From Heloderma charlesbogerti (taxonomy: Eukaryota; Chordata; Lepidosauria; Squamata; Helodermatidae): a DNA stretch of 64,000 nt. Numbering within the stretch: position 1 is the first letter of the stretch; every line of letters starts with the position of its first letter. Location of the stretch: contig JANEZZ010001383.1 in assembly GCA_026122225.1 (NCBI GenBank), forward strand, positions 124,001-188,000, given 5' to 3'. Below, in pieces: positions 53,205 through 63,754 of this stretch. Below the pieces are notes generated by a model. The model saw only the letters and a program-made list of their open reading frames with translations, was not told the origin of the DNA and did not search any database. Made by a program: the position numbers and the translations under genes.

Positions 53205-54822
53205 CAGTCTTCTCCTGAAACACGGCTTATGAGGCGAAGTACAGACTGAAGGGGCAGGATTGCAGCTTGAGATCAAGAGGCATATGGTCAAGGAACACCT
53301 AATGACTTTGAATGAATTCAAATCTCCAGGGCCAGATGAACTACACCCTAGAGTAATAAAGGAACTGGCAGAAGAACTCTCGGAACCACTGTCTATTATC
53401 TTCCAGAAATCATGGAGGACGGGTGATGTGCCAGATGATTGGAGGAGGGCTAATGTTGTCCCTATCTTCAAAAAGGGCAAAAAGGAGGAACCTGGGAACT
53501 ACAGACCAGTCAGTCTGACATCAATCCCTGGGAAAATTCTGGAGCAGATGATAAAGCAATCCATAAGCACCTTGAAAACAATGCAGTGATTACTCGAAGC
53601 CAACATGGATTTGTCAAGAACAAATCCTGCCAGACAAATCTAATCTCATTTTTTGATCAAGTAACCTCCCTTGTGGACTGTGGGAATACTGTGGACATCA
53701 TATACCTCAACTGCAGCAAAGCTTTTGACAAAGTGCCCCATGATATCCTGATGAGCAAACTAGCTCAAAGTGGGCTAGGTGAAACAACGATCCGGTGGAT
53801 CCACAGTTGGCTACAGGACCGGACTCAAAGAGTGCTTCTCAATGGGATCTTCTCAAGCTGGGGAGAGGTAACGAGCAGGCTACCACAAGGCTCAGTCCTG
53901 GGCCCAGTGGTCTTCAACATTTTTATTAATGATTTGGAGGAGGAGGTGCAAGGAATGCTGATCAAATTTGCAGATGACACAAAATTGGGCAAGATAGCTA
54001 ATACCCTGGAAGACAAAAACAAAATTCAGAGTGATCTTGATAGACTGGAGCGCTGGGAAGAAAACAACAGAATGACATTTAATAGGGATAAATGCCAAGT
54101 TCTGCACCTAGGAAAAAGAAACCAAAGGCACAGTTACAAGATGGGTAATACATGGCTCAACAATACTACAAGTGAGAAGGATCTTGGAACTGTTGTAGAT
54201 CGCAAGCTGAAGATGAGCCCACAATGTGATGTGGCTGCAAAAAAGGCCAATGCTATTTTGGGCTGCATTAATAGAAGCATAGCTTCCAAATCCCGGGAAA
54301 TACTAGTTCCCCTCTACTCAGCACTGGTTGGTTCTCATCTGGAGTACTGTGTCCAGTTCTGGGCACCACACTTTAAGAAGGATGCAGACAGACTGGAGAG
54401 GCTTCAGAGGAAGGCAATGAATATGATCAGGGGACTGGAAAAAAGCCCTATGAAGACAGAATGAAAGGACTGGGCATGTTTAGCCTGGAGAAGAGAAGAC
54501 TGAGGGGAGATATGATAGCGCCCTTCAAGTACTTGAAAGGTTGTCCCAGAGAGGAAGGCCAGGATCTCTTCTTGATCATCCCAGAGTGCAGGACACGGAA
54601 GAATCGGCTCAAGTCACAGCAAGCCAGATTCTGGCTGAACATCAGGAGAAACTTCCTGACTCTTAGAGCAATGCGACAATAGAACCCATTACCTGGGGAG
54701 GTGATGGGCTCTCCCACACTGGAGGCGTTCAAGATGAGGCTGGACTTGGATTCCTGCACTGAGCAGGGGACTCGATGGCCTTGTAGGCCCCTTCCAACCC
54801 TAATACTCTATGATTCTATGAG
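53205..54822 (+). pseudogene. CR1 LINE, RT to 3' end, copy 1
   Basis: Frames read NEFKSPGPDELHPRVIKELA, NVVPIFKKGKKEEPGNYRPV, then ITRSQHGFVKNKSCQTNLIS, NCSKAFDKVPHDIL, PQGSVLGPVVFNIFINDLEE, and the catalytic KFADDTKLG. The thumb ends LVGSHLEYCVQFWAPHFKKD. One frameshift near 53575 and another near 54435 break it. The 3' end has GACTCGATGGCCTTGTAGGC and TCTATGATTCTATGA. It is 5'-truncated, as is usual for CR1. Confidence 0.95.
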
Positions 54823-54824
54823 AG

Positions 54825-54980
54825 CGCTGGTCCCTCTAGCCCAGTATTGCCGACACTGACTGGCAGCAGCTCTCCAGGGTTTCAGGCAAGATTCTTTCCT
54901 CGCCCTACCTGGAGAAGCCGGGGATCAAACCTGGGACCTTCTGCCTGCAAAGCATGCGCTCTGTCACACTGAGCAATGGC
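54825..54980 (-). mobile_element. tRNA-derived SINE, reverse
   Basis: CTGACTGGCAGCAGCTCTCC, CCTACCTGGAGAAGCCGGG and ACCTTCTGCCTGCAAAGC are the reverse of the 63105 family. It follows the CR1 3' end. Confidence 0.8.
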
Positions 54981-55317
54981 CCCTTGCATACAATTCGTCA
55001 AGAGATTCAACTGTCTTTCCTCTGGTTTGAATAAGGCAAAGGATTTTTTTTTAATCATGCAGCAATGATGTCTGTGTTCAGCGTTTTCTGAATGGCAACT
55101 GTTGAAATAATTATCACGGTGTGTACTTCTTTGCATTTCAATACCTTCTATTAACGTAGTTGACATCTCTCACCCTCCACCACCCCCCGCATGTGTATAT
55201 ACATCTGCCAGTTTGAAGTTAACACCTCATGCAACTTTTGCCAGAATAAACTGGTTAGTCTTTAAGGTGCCTCATCCTTCTCCCTATATTTTTCTCAGCT
55301 GTGGCCACCTTTTCTTC

Positions 55318-55562
55318 TTTCAGAGCCGGCGTGCCAAGGTCTTGGTTGGTTCAGGGAGTTCGCCATAGCCAAAGGCAAGTGAAGACACACTGCCTTGCCT
55401 TCTTTGGGGCCAGAGCCCTTCTGACCTCTCTTTTGCAAGTGCAGAATGAATTGCAAAATCTCACAGCAGCCTCCCACTTCCTCATCTGATGCCACACCAA
55501 GACCCTGAGATGGTACTCCAGAATGTGGCTTGTTTTTGACAACAGTTCTCAGTAATGAAATG
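55318..55562 (+). pseudogene. Relic chemokine upstream region (inverted copy)
   Basis: Similar along its length to the chemokine upstream DNA at 45815-45548 (-), but on the plus strand. Examples are GCCTTCTTTGGGGCCAGAGC, CTCACAGCAGCCTCCCACTT and GTGGCTTGTTTTTGACAACA. The match ends at about 55562, where a different sequence (AGGGCTGCGCACAG) begins. No TATA box or chemokine exon follows directly. The next piece is at 60395. Confidence 0.75.
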
Positions 55563-55565
55563 TGG

Positions 55566-57650
55566 TTTTTTAGGGCTGCGCACAGACCCACCCACCCCGC
55601 TTCGCTTTGGATGCCACTTCAGACCTTCTGAAGCAGCCCCACTTTGCTTTGGACCTATTTGGACCTTATCCGCTTCCCTTCAGATTCAGATCCAAAGAGA
55701 GACTCGGATATCCGAATCATTCTATGACATTTTCCCATTAACTTGCACTGGAAAATAGAAACGGCCATAACCGTTTATGTTTTCATGAAAAATACATGAA
55801 GCTTGGGGATCTTTCAACCTCTATGGAAGGGATTCCACCTGCTAAATTTCAGACAGTTTGTCCAAGTAGTTTTTGTGCTAGGCAGAGGTTAATTTTTTTA
55901 TTTTTTCAACAAAAACTCTGAAAGCAAAGAGCTATAACTTGTCACTGTTTCCACAGAACCATGTGAAATCTGGGGACCTCTCAGCCACCATGGAGGGGAT
56001 CCCACCTGCCAATTTTCAGAAAGTTTGGCCAGTAGTTTGTGTGCTATGCACATGTTAAATGTACTGTTCTCAGAAACTCAAATCAAAGGCCATAAAGGGA
56101 TTGTCAGAGAAGCTGGGTGTTGAAGCCGTGATTAGGAGGAGGTCACTATCCCTAGTCTCTGCTGTAGGTTTCTTTGAAGTGCAAATATCCCCTCTCCCCT
56201 TTCCCATTCAGCTTCACAGTGGATGACCTCAAGCTCTCTTTGGCTGAATTTGGAATATACATTGCCTGGGGTAGTTTTTGTGCTAATCTGTGTGTGGGAG
56301 GGGGGGTACCAGACACAAAATGAATATTTTATATTTATTTTATATTTTAATAAAAAAATTAGCCACACCACACCTGCCAAATTTCAGACAGTTTTTAATT
56401 AAAAAAATGATGCAAGTGAACTGAAGGAATTGAGAGTGCAGCAAAGGGCACACCATTATCCAGTTTATATTTATATATGCAGTTGGTGATCTGGCCAGGT
56501 GCTGGAAACCTCCACCTCGTGGACCCATACTTCCCCCACTCCATCTCTTCCATGGTGGCCTGCCAAAGCCTCTTCAGAGTGAGAGACAGAGAGCATGCAG
56601 GAATTTGGGCACTATCAGCCTTCTGCTTGCCCCTGCTGCCTGCCCACTGGGATGTGGGGGCCTCTTTCCTGACCAAGACCGATTGGTGCTGCCTCCTTAA
56701 GTGCAGGAGCAGGCTGCTGGTGGTGTTGTGCCCTGGCTGTTTCCCCCTGCTCAGAGACACCTTGCAGTGGTGGTGGACAGCAGTGCTGGGATTCGCTCCC
56801 ACCTCAAAGTGGTCCCACACGATGCTGCCGTGGTGTTTCTGTGGAGACAGAGACTGCCTGCCTTGAGTCTCGGGGGTCACCACATGAGCAGGGGGAACAA
56901 TGGAAGAGGGAGATGAGGAGGGGGACACCTCTGACATAACGTCCAACAGTGGGCTCCCCTCTTCCCTGCAGAAGGAGATGGTGCTCCTTTGGCAACAGTG
57001 CTACTGTGCAGCCTGCACCAGCCTCCTCAAACAGTGACCTCCAGGCACTGCAATTTGCCTCCGTGCTCTGCTGTCCTGCTACACCGGGGCACACTATCTG
57101 GACTAGGGGAGAGCCAGCTTGCCTACCAGTGCTGCTAGTCCCAGCGGTACCTCGCCCACATCTGCCCCTGCCAACAAGACCCCGAAGATGCCTCAGCTTT
57201 GGCTTGCTTGCTTTGCCACACAGTGTAGTATTATATTATTTAAATAGTAGCTGTTAATGTGCGTGTGTAGTGCTTTGCCCACTGTTTTTTGCAATATGGA
57301 CCACGTAGTGCTTTGCCACACTCTGTTTCCTTCTCCACAGCACAAGCACACACACACACACAAGAGCAAAAGAAAAGCAACCACTGAACTACCTACAAGC
57401 AAAGGGTGGGGGGACTATCTATAATCCTAACAGAAGAGAAAAGGGTTTTTAATTGGGGGCGGGGGGATAAAAAATGGGAAGGGAAGGAATACAGGGATTG
57501 AGAAGGGTGGGGGTAGGAGGTGGATGGAGAGGAGCCAAGAACAAGGACAGGCAAGGAGTATGAGAGAGAGAGAGAGAGTGAATTGAAGTAAGAGCAAACT
57601 AAAGGCTGAAAGAGAATTGAGAAGGGGGAAGCTAAAGAACAAAGCAAGGC
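55566..57650. other. No gene recognised
   Basis: Unassigned DNA with ORFs up to 183 codons (56946-56395, -) that lack domains. (AC)n and (GA)n tracts occur near 57350 and 57565. The paired CATGTGAAATCTGGGGACCT-type sentences at 55800 and 55960 are an internal imperfect repeat. Confidence 0.45.
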
Positions 57651-57651
57651 A

Positions 57652-58812
57652 ACTAAATGCAGTGATTACTCGAAGCCAACATGGATTTGTCAAGAACAAA
57701 TCCTGCCAGACGAATCTGATCTCTTTTTTTGATCAAGTAACCTCCCTTGTGGACTGTGGGAATGCTGTAGACATCATATACCTCAACTGCAGCAAAGCTT
57801 TCGACAAAGTGCCCCATGATATCCTGATGAGCAAACTAGCTCAAAGTGGGCTAGATGAAGCAACGATCCGGTGGATCCACAGTTGGCTACAGAATCGGAC
57901 TCAAAGAGTGCTTATCAATGGGATCTTTTCAAACTGGGGAGAGGTAACGAGCGGGGTACTGCAGGGCTCATTCCTGGGCCCAGTGCTCTTCAACATTGTT
58001 ATGAATGACTTGGAGGAGGGGTTGCAGGGAATGCTGATCAAATCTGCAGATGACACAAAATTGGGCAAGATAGCTAATACCTTGGAAGACAGAAACAAAA
58101 TTCAAAGTGATCTTGATAGACTGGAGCGCTGGGCAGAGAACAACAGAATGACATTTAATAGGGATAAATGCCAAGTTTTGCACCTAGGAAAAAGAAACCA
58201 AATGCACAGTTACAAGATGGGGGATACGTGGCTCAACAACACTACAAGCGAGAAGGATCTTGGAATTGTGGTAGATCACAAGCTGAATATGAGCCAACAG
58301 TGTGATGTGGCTGCAAAAAAGGCCAATGCTATTTTGGGCTGCATTAATAGAAGCATAGCTTCCAAATCCCAGGAAGTAGTAGTTCCCCTCTACTCAGCAC
58401 TGGTTAGGCCTCATCTGGAGTACTGTATTCAGTTCTGGGCACCATACTTTAAGAAGGATGCAGACAAACTGGAGAGGATTCAGAGGAGGGCAACAAAGAT
58501 GATCAGGGGACTGGAAACCAAGCCCTATGAAGACAGACTGAAAGGACTGGGCATATTTAGCCTTGAGAAGAGAAGACTGAGGGGAGATATGATAGCGCTC
58601 TTCAAGTACTTGAAAGGTTGTCTTAGAGCAATACAACAATGGAACCAATTACCTAGGGAGGCAGTGGGCTCTCCCACACTGGAGGCATTCAAGACAAGGC
58701 TGGACAGCCATCTGTCAGGGATGCTCTGACTTGGATTCCTGCACTGAGCAGTGGGTTGGACTCGATGGTCTCGTAGACCCCTTCCAACCCTACTATTCTA
58801 TGATTCTATGAT
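57652..58812 (+). pseudogene. CR1 LINE, RT to 3' end, copy 2
   Basis: An uninterrupted frame to 58729 gives FVKNKSCQTNLISFFDQVTS, NCSKAFDKVPHDIL, LQGSFLGPVLFNIVMNDLEE, KSADDTKLGKIANTL and LVRPHLEYCIQFWAPYFKKD. The catalytic FADD has become SADD, and the GVPQGS motif reads GVLQGS. A deletion near 58622 removes the EEGQDLFLIIPEC segment that copy 1 retains. It is close to copy 1 in sequence (same junction CAGTGATTACTCGAAGCC). Confidence 0.95.
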
Positions 58813-59484
58813 TAAAGTAAAATTGTCTGGGTTTTTAAATGAACAAACAAGAAGAATGAAAGGTAAAACCTATTAGAGAAGGGTGGGGTGGAGGAAGAGA
58901 AAGAACCAGGGAGGAAACTCAAACTCAGTACTAAATGTTTGGTTTTTTAAATAAAGAATCTACAACAGACAGAAAGAGAATAGTTGAACTGGGATTGCGA
59001 ATAAAGAAGAAACACAAAGCTGCAGGATCTCTCGCTAACAACAAAACCACCTCCTAACCAGCATGTGCTCTCTCTTGCAACGAACAAACGCAGGCTGATC
59101 TCCCCACTCCAGTATTCCCCCACTCGTACTCCACCACTGTCCCTGATTGGAGACTGTTGGATTATGTTCAGCCTTAATTTGGCAACTAGAGTTGCCATTC
59201 GCCAAAGCTCACTCACTCCCGCCTCTTCCTCTCCCCTTCCTCTCTCCCTTCTCCTCCCTGATCTCTCGCAAGTTGATACAGACAGTTGGAGCCGGGCTGT
59301 CTGGGCTGCCCAGAAGGCATCAGAAGAGCTATGAATCTCCGAGGTGGACAATGAGCCACTTCGCTTTGGGACACCTCAGTGCTGATCTGATCCACTTTGG
59401 ATTACGCTGAGACAGCTGCGAAGCAACCCGCTTCACTTCATTATTCAGGATTTGGACCAAAGTGGTGCACAGCCTTGGTTTTGT
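58813..59484. other. No gene recognised
   Basis: Contains ORFs of 60-134 codons on both strands with no domain. It is pyrimidine-rich at 59220-59270. Confidence 0.45.
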
Positions 59485-59800
59485 TCATAGAATCATAGAA
59501 TAGTAGGGCTGGAAGGGACCTACAAGACCATCGAGTCCAACCCCCTGCTCAATGCAGGAATCTACGTCAGAGCATCCCTGACAGATGGCTGTCCAGCCTC
59601 GCCTTGAATGCCTCCAGTGTGGGAGAGCCCACTACGTCCCTAGGTGATTGGTTCCATTGTCGTATTGCTCTAAGAGTCACGACGTTTTTCCTGATGTTCA
59701 GCCAGAATCTGGCTTCCTGTAACTTGAGCCCACTGTTCCGTGTCTTGCACTCCAGGATGATTGAGAAGAGATCCTGGCCTTCCTCTCTGTGTTCCCTTCC
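59485..59800 (-). mobile_element. CR1 LINE 3' end, reverse
   Basis: ATAGAATCATAGAATAGTAG then GGGCTGGAAGGGACCTACAA. The minus frame reads EGQDLFSIILECKTRNSGL and GSPTLEAFKARLDSHLSGML. Confidence 0.93.
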
Positions 59801-60149
59801 TTCCAAGAAACTTTTGCATGATTATGGAGCAGAAATAAGCCATGGTGGCCTATTTCCCCTCCTAGCGCATGCCAGTTGCCCTGCCAGGGGGATTAGACCC
59901 CTAGCAGTGCAGCTTGACATGTCATACAACCCTGGCCAGGGTGGCTTGTTGCCATGGATAACATGCCACCTAGAACTCTACAAGAGGCCATGGGTTCTGA
60001 GTGCCAACAAGCCACCCTGGCCTGGTTCACATGACACTACAAGCCGCACTGGCAAGGGAATTGTGTGAATCCCACACACACGTGACCAGCATGTGTGGGG
60101 GGAATAAGCTAGTGTGGCTTATTTCCCCTCCATCATCGTGCAAACCCAG

Positions 60150-60395
60150 TCAGTGTGGTGTAGTGGTTAGAGTACTTGACTGGAACTCTGGAGATCTGAG
60201 TTCTTGTCCCCACTCAGCCCATGAAACTCACTGGGTGACTTTGGGCCAGTCATTGACTCTCAGCCCAACCTACCTCACAGGGTTGTTGTGATAATAAAAT
60301 GGAGAGAAGGAGGAGGACCACGTAAGCCACCTTGGTTTCCTTTCAAGAGGAAAAAGGGTGGGATATAGATATAATAATGAAATGAAAAATAACAA
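60150..60395 (+). mobile_element. tRNA-derived SINE, full length
   Basis: The A box TGTAGTGGTTAGAGTACTTG and B box GAGTTCTTGTCCCCACTCAG are followed by TGACTTTGGGCCAGTCATTG, CTCACAGGGTTGTTGTGATA and GAGGAAAAAGGGTGGGATAT. It sits immediately upstream of the relic chemokine 5'UTR. Confidence 0.9.
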
Positions 60396-60500
60396 TAAAT
60401 CCTCTTGCTCAGTGTAAGGCAAAGGAACGTGTGCAAAGGACACCCTTGCCTGCTTAGCCCCGTATCCACTACACCTCCTTTAAAGCCATCCAGATGATGT
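60395..60500 (+). pseudogene. Relic chemokine 5'UTR / exon 1
   Basis: CTTGCTCAGTGTAAGGCAAA and GTGTGCAAAGGACACCCTTG then CCTGCTTAGCC correspond to the 5'UTR of the live gene read on its minus strand (45478-45400: TTGCTCAGTGTGGAGCAAAG, GTGTGCAAAGGACACAGCCT). The signal-peptide part is unreadable: GATGATGTACTTCTACATAC leads to a stop within about ten codons. Together with 55318-55562 it is the head of a dead second chemokine gene on the plus strand. Confidence 0.65.
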
Positions 60501-61092
60501 ACTTCTACATACATCCATGGTGTTAGTTACTTTTCAGGGTCTGCTCTTCCAGCCTGCCCACCCACCCACCCACCCGCCCCAGGTCTGCTTGTAGCACTGT
60601 GGGAACCACACTGACCTGCCCCATCAGGTAATCTGGATTGCAGCCAAGTTCAGTTCCTTGGAATAGGATTTGCGCAACTACAATCCACCAGCCACTTTGA
60701 CCTAATATAATTAATATAATTGCCCCTTAATTTTCTTCAGTGGCAACATTAGATCACTCAGAAAGGCCATAGGTTGAGTCTCACCTCTGGCATGAACTGA
60801 CAAGGTGGCTTTTGGCAAGCCTGTCTCTCTCAGCCTCTGCCTCCTCACCTGCCCTATGGAGATGATAAGTTGTGACATACCTGCCAGGGCTGTTGTAAGA
60901 TTTTGGGATAATGGACATGGAGAATGTCCAAGCATTTAGGAGCGAGCAACACAACAGAAATGCTGTGTGTTGTTAATTGTCTTAAATGGTTTGATTTTTA
61001 ATTAAAGTCACCCAGAAGCAACATCTGGTTGTTCTTGGGGAGGTTTGTGGGTTTCTGTGATCACTGTGAGGTTATACATACTTTAACGCAGG
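60501..61092. other. No gene recognised
   Basis: A (CCCA)n tract is at 60557-60577. No chemokine exon 2 was found. Confidence 0.45.
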
Positions 61093-61843
61093 CAGAAAGC
61101 AAAGAGGATCTCAAGAGCCTCTTGCTGAGGGTGAAAGAGGAGAGTGCAAAAACTGGTTTGAAACTCAACATTAAAAAAACGAAGATCATGGCATCTGGCC
61201 CCATCACTTTCTGGCATATGGAAGGGGAAGAAATGGAAGCAGTGACAGATTTTATTTTCTTGGGCTCCAAGATCACCGCAGACGGTGACTGTAACCATGA
61301 AATTAAAAGACACTTGCTCCTTGGGAGGAAAGCTATGGTAAACCTAGACAGCATAGTGAGAAGCAGGGACATCCCCTTGCCGACAAAGGTCCGTATAATC
61401 AAAGCTATGTTTTTCCCAGTAGTAACATATGGCTGTGAGAGCTGGACTATAAGGAAGGCTGAGTGCCGAAGAATCAATGCTTTCGAACTGTGGTGCTGGA
61501 GAAGACTCTTACGAGTCCCCTGGACTGCAAGGAGGTCAGATCAGTCCATCCTAAAGGAAATCAACCCTGAGTGCTCATTGGAAGGACAGCTACTGAAGCT
61601 GAAGCTCAAATATTTTGGCCACCTAACGCGAAGAGAAAACTCTCTGGAAAAGATCCTGATGCTGGGAAAGACTGAAGGCAAAAGGAGAAGGGGACGGCAG
61701 AGGATGAGATGGCTAGATAGCATCACTGATGCAATGAATATGGACTTGAGCACGGTCCAGGAGAGAGTGCAGGACAGGAAGGCCTGGCGTGCTATGGTCC
61801 ATGGGGTCACGAAGAGTTGGACACGACTGAACGACTGAACAAC
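61093..61843 (+). pseudogene. BovB LINE 3' half, copy 2
   Basis: Starts in the middle of the RT domain (ESKEDLKSLLLRVKEESAK) and runs in one frame through DFIFLGSKITADGDCNHEIK, PTKVRIIKAMFFPVVTYGCE, WCWRRLLRVPWTARRSDQSI and RGRQRMRWLDSITDAMNMDL to the natural end SWTRLND and a stop. The 3' terminus is AGAGTTGGACACGACTGAAC. The YADD segment is absent because of 5' truncation. It lacks the frameshift seen at 31235 in copy 1. Confidence 0.95.
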
Positions 61844-62897
61844 GTTCACTGGTTCTCTAGGAGGAAGGGTTGATGAGATATGGGAGCAGGACAAGTCTGC
61901 ATTGTAGCAAGGTTCCAAGTGGCTTGGGACAAAGAGATGGAGGGTCTTGGGCTTGACATCCAGGAGGGGACCACCAGCACTGTGCTGAGGTTATTACAAC
62001 AATACAGAGAATTGAATCTTCCCAACCTGGGCCATAATCACACTTCTCCTTTGCAGATGTATCACTAGATCCAGCTGGCCTTACTGTGCCATTCCCAAAG
62101 CATTATGGGCCCAGGAACACATTATCTGCACCAGGTAAACCGAAAACCTCCCAGCAACTCCTTTTCTTGCTCAAGTACCCCTTTGAATGTTAAACCCATT
62201 CTTTGGAAATGGAAGGCAGCAGTGATTCAAGTGGTTTCTTACTCATAACGATGCATTCACAGAACATATGGAGACTCTTTCCATTTCTTTTGAATGTAAT
62301 TTTCACTAACATTTTTGCCACCTGAAAAGGTACACCCTTTTGTGAATTTTCAGAGGGGAGGCAAGCCATGGACTGGTGGTGAAAGTGTTCATCTGTTCAG
62401 CGAGAAGCATTGCCCTCACTCTGAAATGGCTTTGCAAAGTTTTTTCTTGGCTACATGATCCCTGATTGGCAAGGATCATTCTTCCAAGCAAGAAGAAGCT
62501 TCTTTTTTAAGGCACCCAAGCAGGTGCTGAGAGGGCCAGCAAACAGGCACAAAAAAGTTAAGCATGGAAGCATGGGGGAGGGGACAAAGAGTGTCCAAGG
62601 AGGGACTCTTGAAACCCTGATTTCCTGCGGGAAATATTACATCTGGCATAACCCACCTGTTTTCAACTGGAAAATGGAGGGGGGTTTGGTTTGTAAAAGT
62701 CTGTACACTCAGAGGTAAGGGTGGAAAGAGTGACTTCAGGCACTAATCTCTGGGGCAGGGCAGGGGGAGCAAGGTGACCAGCTGCAGAGAAGGATGGTAG
62801 AGCCCCACTATAGTTACTGGTGCCATTACTAGAAGAGGCTCATTTGTTGGGCATGCATGAAAATGCTTTCTCCTGTGTTGCCTCAAACTATGGAATC

Positions 62898-63075
62898 CAT
62901 AGAATCATAGATTCATAGAATGATAGAATAGTAGGGTTGGAAGGGGGCTACAAGACCATCGAGTCCAACCCCCTGCTCAGTGCAGAAATCCAGGTCAGAG
63001 CATCCCTGACAGGTGGCTGTCCAGCCTCATCTTGAATGCCTCCAGTGTGGGAGAGCCCACTGCCTCCCTCCACTC
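62898..63075 (-). mobile_element. CR1 LINE 3' end, reverse
   Basis: ATAGAATCATAGATTCATAG then GGTTGGAAGGGGGCTACAAG, ending with GGGAGAGCCCACTGCCTCCC, the reverse of GSPTLEAF coding DNA. Confidence 0.92.
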
Positions 63076-63104
63076 TCTGAAGAACTATGGAGAGAGGGAA
63101 CTAC

Positions 63105-63312
63105 TAGGGAGAGGGGCCGTAGCGCAGTGGTATAGTTCCCGCTTTGCTTGCCGAAGGCCCGGTTTCCTATCCCCGGCTTCTCCAGTTAGGGCTAAGGAAG
63201 AATCCTGCCTGAAATCCTGAAGAGCCATTGCTGCCAGTCAGTATTGGCAATACTGGGCTAGATAGAGCAAGGGTCTGACTCAGGATAAGGCAGCTGCCTA
63301 GGTTCCAAACAG
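63105..63312 (+). mobile_element. tRNA-derived SINE, second family
   Basis: The A box TAGCGCAGTGGTATAG and B box GGCCCGGTTTCCTATCC are followed by AATCCTGCCTGAAATCCTGA, TGCCAGTCAGTATTGGCAAT and GGATAAGGCAGCTGCCTAGG. It gives the orientation for the reverse copies at 28205-28617 and 54825-54980. Confidence 0.87.
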
Positions 63313-63319
63313 CCCCAGT

Positions 63320-63512
63320 CTCTTCGCCATTAGAAAGGGTATAAAAATTCATCTTTTCCATTTAGCCTTTTAAAATGTGTAGTTTTAATGTTCTTGCTTT
63401 TATTGTTTTAAGTTTTTTTTCCTTGTTCTACACTACTTTGATACACTGGCTTTTTAGCAGATAAGTCACTATATAAATGTTATTAAATAAATGAATGAAT
63501 GAATGAATGAAT
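63320..63512 (+). repeat. LINE 3' tail with (AATG)n
   Basis: A T-rich L2-like UTR ends TATTAAATAAATGAATGAATG with about six AATG units. Confidence 0.65.
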
Positions 63513-63754
63513 GTGCACCGAAGATGGAAGTTCAGACAGTGACAGTTGCCTCCTGCCTGCTGCATGTGAAATGACTCTTAAAGCTGTAGGAACCCTTCTG
63601 TCTAGGACTTCATCTCCCATCAGCCTTAGCCAGCAGGGCCAATGATCAGGAATGCTGGGAGTTGTAGTCCAAAATATCTGAAGGGCACAAGGATATGGAA
63701 GACCACCCTAGAATCCAGTGGCTCAGTCTGCTTTGGAGCCACAAACTCTAATTT

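Noticed and set aside
63105..63180. tRNA gene
   Set aside because: The A and B boxes belong to a SINE head. The body continues into a dispersed SINE sequence and no cloverleaf was confirmed.
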